Shown piece by piece: positions 53,586 to 64,000 of a DNA stretch of 64,000 nucleotides (positions are counted from its first letter, which is position 1; each line of letters starts with the position of its first letter). The position numbers were made by a program, and so were the translations under genes. The notes below the pieces were generated by a model. The model did not search any database and was not told where the DNA came from. It saw nothing but the letters and a program-made list of their open reading frames with translations. Origin of the DNA: Roseovarius litoreus (GTDB lineage Bacteria; Pseudomonadota; Alphaproteobacteria; Rhodobacterales; Rhodobacteraceae); the NCBI RefSeq assembly GCF_900142765.1, contig NZ_FRCB01000003.1, positions 124,001-188,000 of the forward strand. The letters are read 5' to 3'.

Positions 53586-54224
53586 CTATTCGGCCGCGAC
53601 GGTCGCGGCGGCGCTGTGGCGTTCGACCTTGGGCGTGCTGACACGGGCCTCGGCGGCTTCGGCCAGCAGGTGGGCGATCTTCTCGGCGTCGGGGATACAG
53701 CGCAGCGCGGGTTGTGTTCGGCGAATGACCCAGGGGCGCACATGCGGCCAGCAGACAAGATAGCTTAGACGCGTGTTGCCCATCAGGTCCAGCGCGATCG
53801 TTCCGGTGCCGTCACGATGCAGGCGCAGATCGGCGTTGCGCAGCTGGGTGAAGGGCAGGTTCAGCGTGACGGTCAGTGCCGCACCGATCCGCATGGCGAC
53901 CCGGCGGTTGGTGATGGTGTAGACGGTGGCGCGGGCCTGTACATAGCCCACGATCAGCAGGATCGCACAAACGATCCCGCCGAGGATGATGAACGGAAAC
54001 GAGGCCCGGAAGGCGCTGGCTGCGCTGACCTGATCCATCAGCGTGACATAGCGCCAGACCGCCAGAACCACGAAATAGACGGCCACCCAGTAAAGGTTGA
54101 GTGAATCGCGTGTCAGCGCCCACCAGTGGGGTTTGCCCTGCCATAGGATATGCTCGCCCTCGGGGGGGCGTTCGGGCAGTCCCTTGACGGGCTCTGATGC
54201 GAAATCGTCGTGATCGTGGCTCAT
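53586..54224 (-). CDS. puhB: Photosynthetic complex assembly protein PuhB
   Basis: 212 residues with a PH-like domain and probable membrane helices (YWVAVYFVVLAVWRYVTL, FIILGGIVCAILLIVGYVQA). The start has EHILWQGKPHWW, and TVYTITNRRVAMRIGAALT matches the bacterial PH-domain family. PuhB dimerises and assists reaction-centre assembly in Rhodobacter. ATG 54224 follows GGGAGA; the frame is open 5' to 54266 but the family begins MSHDH-like. Confidence 0.93.
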   Translation of the reverse strand: MSHDHDDFASEPVKGLPERPPEGEHILWQGKPHWWALTRDSLNLYWVAVYFVVLAVWRYVTLMDQVSAASAFRASFPFIILGGIVCAILLIVGYVQARATVYTITNRRVAMRIGAALTVTLNLPFTQLRNADLRLHRDGTGTIALDLMGNTRLSYLVCWPHVRPWVIRRTQPALRCIPDAEKIAHLLAEAAEARVSTPKVERHSAAATVAAE

Positions 54225-54246
54225 GGCGGTCTCCCTTGCTTCTGCT

Positions 54247-55020
54247 TCAGCCCAGTTGCGGCTCAAGCCGCTCTTCGGAGGCGTAGAGCGTGCCGCCGGC
54301 GTAGTAGCCGCTGATCTTGTCTTCCTCGAGCATGGTCACCTGGTTCGGTGAGGCATGCTGCGGAACTCCGGCGAAATGCTTGCCGAAGATCGAGCGGATC
54401 TTGACGTGGTTCGATTTGATCCGGGCCATCGGCAGGGGCACCAGCCGCTTGCCGCCGCCATGATCGGCGTCGAGGTCGATTTCCAGATAGCGGACCATCT
54501 GTTCCGGCTCGTCGATCCACATGTCGCTGATCGCACCCACCACCTCGCCGTCGCCCGCCATCACAGGCAGACCACGCGGGTCGCGGCCGGCGGCGACATG
54601 GAAATGCTCGGTCGCGGCCATCGGGACGATCTTGGGGTGACCCTTGCCGTCAAGCTCGGGCATGTCGCGGCGCGGCGCCCAGGATGCGGGGCCGACGCCA
54701 TCGACCATCGGATCGCCCGTGGGAACGAAGGGAAAGCCGTTGCCCGAAGCGGTCTTGCGCAGGGCGATATCCTTGCGCTCGGGCGTTTGCCCCGAGGGAA
54801 CGGTCACGTCGCCGCGGCCATGGGGCAGGCGGAACGTCTTGTCGTCAGGCACCGGGAACAGCCCCTGGTTGGCCGAGACGTTGCCGTCATCGTCCTCCAG
54901 AGGGTAGCCCTCGCGCATGTTCTCGCGCTGAATGTAGAAGATCAGCGCGGCGAAGAAGAAATAGAACAGCCAGAGCGACAAGCTGGCCAGATCGAATTGT
55001 CCAAAGAAGGTCTCGGTCAT
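54247..55020 (-). CDS. puhA: Photosynthetic reaction centre subunit H, PuhA
   Basis: 257 residues. One N-terminal transmembrane helix (LSLWLFYFFFAALIFYIQREN, about 15-33), then the cytoplasmic PRC-barrel domain (ISDMWIDEPEQMVRYLEI, RLVPLPMARI, FAGVPQHASPNQVT) and the terminal YYAGGTLYAS. The H subunit caps the L-M core and shapes proton entry to QB. ATG 55020 matches the family start MTETFFG. Confidence 0.97.
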   Translation of the reverse strand: MTETFFGQFDLASLSLWLFYFFFAALIFYIQRENMREGYPLEDDDGNVSANQGLFPVPDDKTFRLPHGRGDVTVPSGQTPERKDIALRKTASGNGFPFVPTGDPMVDGVGPASWAPRRDMPELDGKGHPKIVPMAATEHFHVAAGRDPRGLPVMAGDGEVVGAISDMWIDEPEQMVRYLEIDLDADHGGGKRLVPLPMARIKSNHVKIRSIFGKHFAGVPQHASPNQVTMLEEDKISGYYAGGTLYASEERLEPQLG

Positions 55021-55048
55021 GTCGGTATCCTTTCCGAGCAACGGCAGG

Positions 55049-56497
55049 TCATGTGGGGAAGTCGGCCAGGCCGATACGGGCCGCTCCCTTTTGGGTTTCG
55101 GGTGTGGTATCCGCGCGCACCAGACGGACCAGCGGTCCGAGGGCGGCGAGGGTGACGAAAAGCAGGCCGATCTCGAGGTGATAGACGAACGAGTAGCCTG
55201 TGGCGGGGGTGTTCAGCGCCTCGCCCAAAGAACCGGAGGTCGCGGCGGCATTGATCCAGTCGCGCAGCCCGCCGCCCAGAGCGATCGAGAGGCCTGCGGC
55301 CGTGGCCTGTGCCGCGCCCCACGCGCCAAGCGCAAGGCCGTGTCCGGCCGTGCCGCTGGTGTGCATGGTCATCGCGGCCGTCAGGGTCGAGACCGCGAAC
55401 AAACCGCCGCCAAGCCCGATCAGGCCCGCGCCGGCAAAGAACATCACCGGCGATCCCATGGGCGCGGCGAAGATCACCACCGAGAACGCCGCCACACCGG
55501 TCAGCAGGCCGAATGCGGCCAGACGATAGGGATCGCGCCCCTGTGCCAGCATCTTGCCCGCCATGGTGAAGCCGATCAGTGCGCCGATGGCCCAAACGGC
55601 GGTCAGCATTGTGGTCGAGGACACTGACAGGCCCAGGATCTCGCCGCCGTAAGGTTCAAGCAGAACATCCTGCATGTTGAAGGCCATGGTCCCCAGAAAC
55701 ACCACCGCCAGAAGGCGCCCGGCCTGTCCGCCTGCGATAAGATCGGCCCATGCGTCGCCAAAGCGCGGGCGCGGGGCCTCGCGTTCGGCGCGGCTCATCG
55801 GGGTGACTTTTTCCTGTTTCCAGAGCGCAATCAGGTTCAGAACGATGCCCACGACGGCCGCACCCTGCACCACACGGATCAGCCTGAACGGCGAGAAATC
55901 CTTGAGCAGCCAGCCGATGATGACCGCCGACAGGCCCATGCCCACAAGGAACATCACGTAAAGCAGGGCCACCACGCGGGGCCGGGTCTCGTCATCGGCG
56001 CGGTCGGTCGCCAGCGCCAGACCGGCGGTCTGTGTCATGTGCAGGCCGAGGCCCGTCATCAGGAATGCGAGGGCCGCCAGCACCTCGCCCGCCCATGCCG
56101 GGCCTACGGCCTGCTGACCCGACAGCACCAGAAGGGCGAAAGGCATCACCGCCAATCCTCCCATCTGCCACAACGAGCCAAACCAGATATACGGAATGCG
56201 CTTCCAGCCGATCGCGCTGCGATGCGTGTCCGACCGGAAGCCCAGAAGCGCCCGGAACGGCGCGATCAGCACCGGCAGGGCGATCATCATCGCCACGATG
56301 GTCGCCGGCACCGAAAGCTCGACGATCATCACGCGGTTGAGCGTGCCCAGAAGCAGAACCGTCGCCATCCCCACCGACACCTGAAACAGCGACAGGCGCA
56401 GAAGCTGCGCCATCGGCAGCCCCTCGCTTGCGGCATCCGCGAAAGGCAGGATGCGGCTTGTCAGATGGATCAGTCGAGAGGGACGGCGCTGGCTCAT
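55049..56497 (-). CDS. lhaA: Light-harvesting complex assembly protein LhaA (PucC/BCH2 family)
   Basis: 482 residues with about twelve transmembrane helices, in the major-facilitator-like PucC family. Recognisable: VLLLGTLNRVMIVELSVPA, the arginine-rich loop FRALLGFRSDTHRSAIGWKR near residue 88, and GTMAFNMQDVLLEPYGGEIL near residue 270. It is needed for LH1 assembly, perhaps delivering Bchl. Its ATG overlaps the bchM stop. Confidence 0.93.
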   Translation of the reverse strand: MSQRRPSRLIHLTSRILPFADAASEGLPMAQLLRLSLFQVSVGMATVLLLGTLNRVMIVELSVPATIVAMMIALPVLIAPFRALLGFRSDTHRSAIGWKRIPYIWFGSLWQMGGLAVMPFALLVLSGQQAVGPAWAGEVLAALAFLMTGLGLHMTQTAGLALATDRADDETRPRVVALLYVMFLVGMGLSAVIIGWLLKDFSPFRLIRVVQGAAVVGIVLNLIALWKQEKVTPMSRAEREAPRPRFGDAWADLIAGGQAGRLLAVVFLGTMAFNMQDVLLEPYGGEILGLSVSSTTMLTAVWAIGALIGFTMAGKMLAQGRDPYRLAAFGLLTGVAAFSVVIFAAPMGSPVMFFAGAGLIGLGGGLFAVSTLTAAMTMHTSGTAGHGLALGAWGAAQATAAGLSIALGGGLRDWINAAATSGSLGEALNTPATGYSFVYHLEIGLLFVTLAALGPLVRLVRADTTPETQKGAARIGLADFPT

Positions 56498-57173
56498 CGT
56501 GACAGCTCCATGGCTTGCGAAATGTAGAAGCCCGAGGTGATCCGCGTGAGCGGCGAGAGGCGCGCATCCGTGCCGGTTTCGGCCAGCGCGCGGCTCAACC
56601 CGTCTGCGGCATGGGGCACCATGGTGGGCGAGCGATCAGCGCGGGGGAACATCTGCCCCATGCGCCACATCGCCATCAGAAGCGGCGTGCGCGGTGCCAC
56701 GGTGAACACCATCTTGCCGCTCATGCGCAGCGCCAGCCCGGCCAGCGCGCGCGAGATATCGGCCTGCGAGTAATAGATCAGGCTGTCCATCGCGACCACG
56801 TGATCGAACGAACCCAGCCGGTCGGACAGCATGTCGCCCGAATGAAACTTCACCCGTGCCGACAGATCGATGGGCAGGCGTTTGCGCGCGATCGCGACCA
56901 GCGAGGGCGAGATATCCACCGCCACCACATCGGCCCCGCGCGCCGCCAGTTCAGCCGTCATCTGCCCTGCGCCGCAGCCCGCATCCAGCACCCGTGCGCC
57001 GGTCAGGTCATCGGGCAGGCGCGACAGGATCTGTGCGCGCATCCTGTCCCGGCCCGCCCGGACCGTTTCACGGATGCGGCTGACCGGCGCATCGCTGGTC
57101 AGCCGTTCCCATGTCCGGGTCGCGGTCTTGTCGAAATAGGTCTCGACCGAGGCGAGGGTGCGGTCATAGGACA

Positions 57174-57174
<1 letters not shown>
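56494..57174 (-). CDS. bchM: Mg-protoporphyrin IX methyltransferase BchM
   Basis: 226 residues, a class I SAM methyltransferase. TYFDKTATRTWERLTSDAPV-type start near residue 12, the SAM loop VLDAGCGAGQMTAELAARGA near residue 62, DMLSDRLGSFDHVVAMDSLIYY. It methylates the 13-propionate of Mg-protoporphyrin IX, the substrate step before AcsF. ATG 57174 overlaps the bchL stop (TGATG). Confidence 0.96.

Positions 57175-64000
<6,826 letters not shown>

Overview
The window is GC-rich alphaproteobacterial DNA, very probably from a phototrophic Rhodobacteraceae (Rhodobacter/Roseobacter-type) bacterium. The evidence is a reaction centre in register with Rhodobacter sphaeroides, a spheroidene-type carotenoid pathway (crtA, crtC, crtD, crtE, crtF, crtI, crtB), the aerobic AcsF/BciE cyclase, and RC genes in the order pufQ-B-A-L-M-C. 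It is consistent with an aerobic anoxygenic or facultative phototroph that makes bacteriochlorophyll a and, through CrtA, spheroidenone. Species cannot be named from the sequence alone. No tRNA, rRNA, CRISPR array or mobile element was recognised.

Layout. 1-3.9 kb is housekeeping: the 3' end of rpoD with its terminator, a small secreted protein, a YjbQ-family enzyme, an SDR oxidoreductase, nrdR and ribD. A composite palindromic intergenic repeat follows (3.93-4.05 kb). 4.1-8.7 kb is a carboxylate-uptake locus: an amidohydrolase divergent from a GntR/UTRA regulator and a tripartite tricarboxylate transporter (tctC, tctB, tctA). 8.8-11.7 kb is a FecBCD-type ABC importer with unknown ligand. 11.7-16.3 kb carries capsule genes (kpsS, an OPX export lipoprotein, kpsC), then ribE and a Tat-exported metallo-beta-lactamase-fold protein. 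18.2-25.7 kb is an apparent catabolic cluster under a LysR regulator: aldehyde dehydrogenase, M19 dipeptidase, BCCT transporter and two proteins of unknown function.

From 25.8 kb to the right edge is a photosynthesis gene cluster, about 38 kb visible. Leftward: bchO-bchD-bchI-crtA. Rightward: crtI-crtB-tspO. Leftward: crtD-crtC. Rightward: crtE-crtF-bchC-bchX-(small ORF)-bchY-bchZ-pufQ-pufBALMC-dxs. Leftward to the edge: bchN (partial)-bchB-bchH-bchL-bchM-lhaA-puhA-puhB-puhC-bciE-acsF-puhE-hemA-cycA. bchF, bchG, bchP, ppsR and puc genes are not in view.

Working together: hemA and dxs supply tetrapyrrole and isoprenoid precursors. BchHDI, BchM, AcsF/BciE, BchLNB, BchXYZ and BchC build bacteriochlorophyllide. 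The Crt enzymes make the carotenoid. The puf and puh genes make the LH1-RC complex and its assembly factors, with tetrahaem PufC and cytochrome c2 (CycA) as electron donors. Three promoter regions (crtA/crtI, crtD/crtE, bchC) each carry a pair of exact TGT-N12-ACA palindromes, the binding site of the redox/light repressor PpsR/CrtJ.

Most unusual points: a 47-codon ORF with a near-perfect Shine-Dalgarno between bchX and bchY; crtA, whose conserved N-terminus can only start on an ATA codon; crtC, which has no ordinary start codon near its conserved N-terminus and runs through the end of crtD; 11-bp tandem repeats in the bchY-bchZ gap; and the uncharacterised 18-25 kb catabolic cluster.
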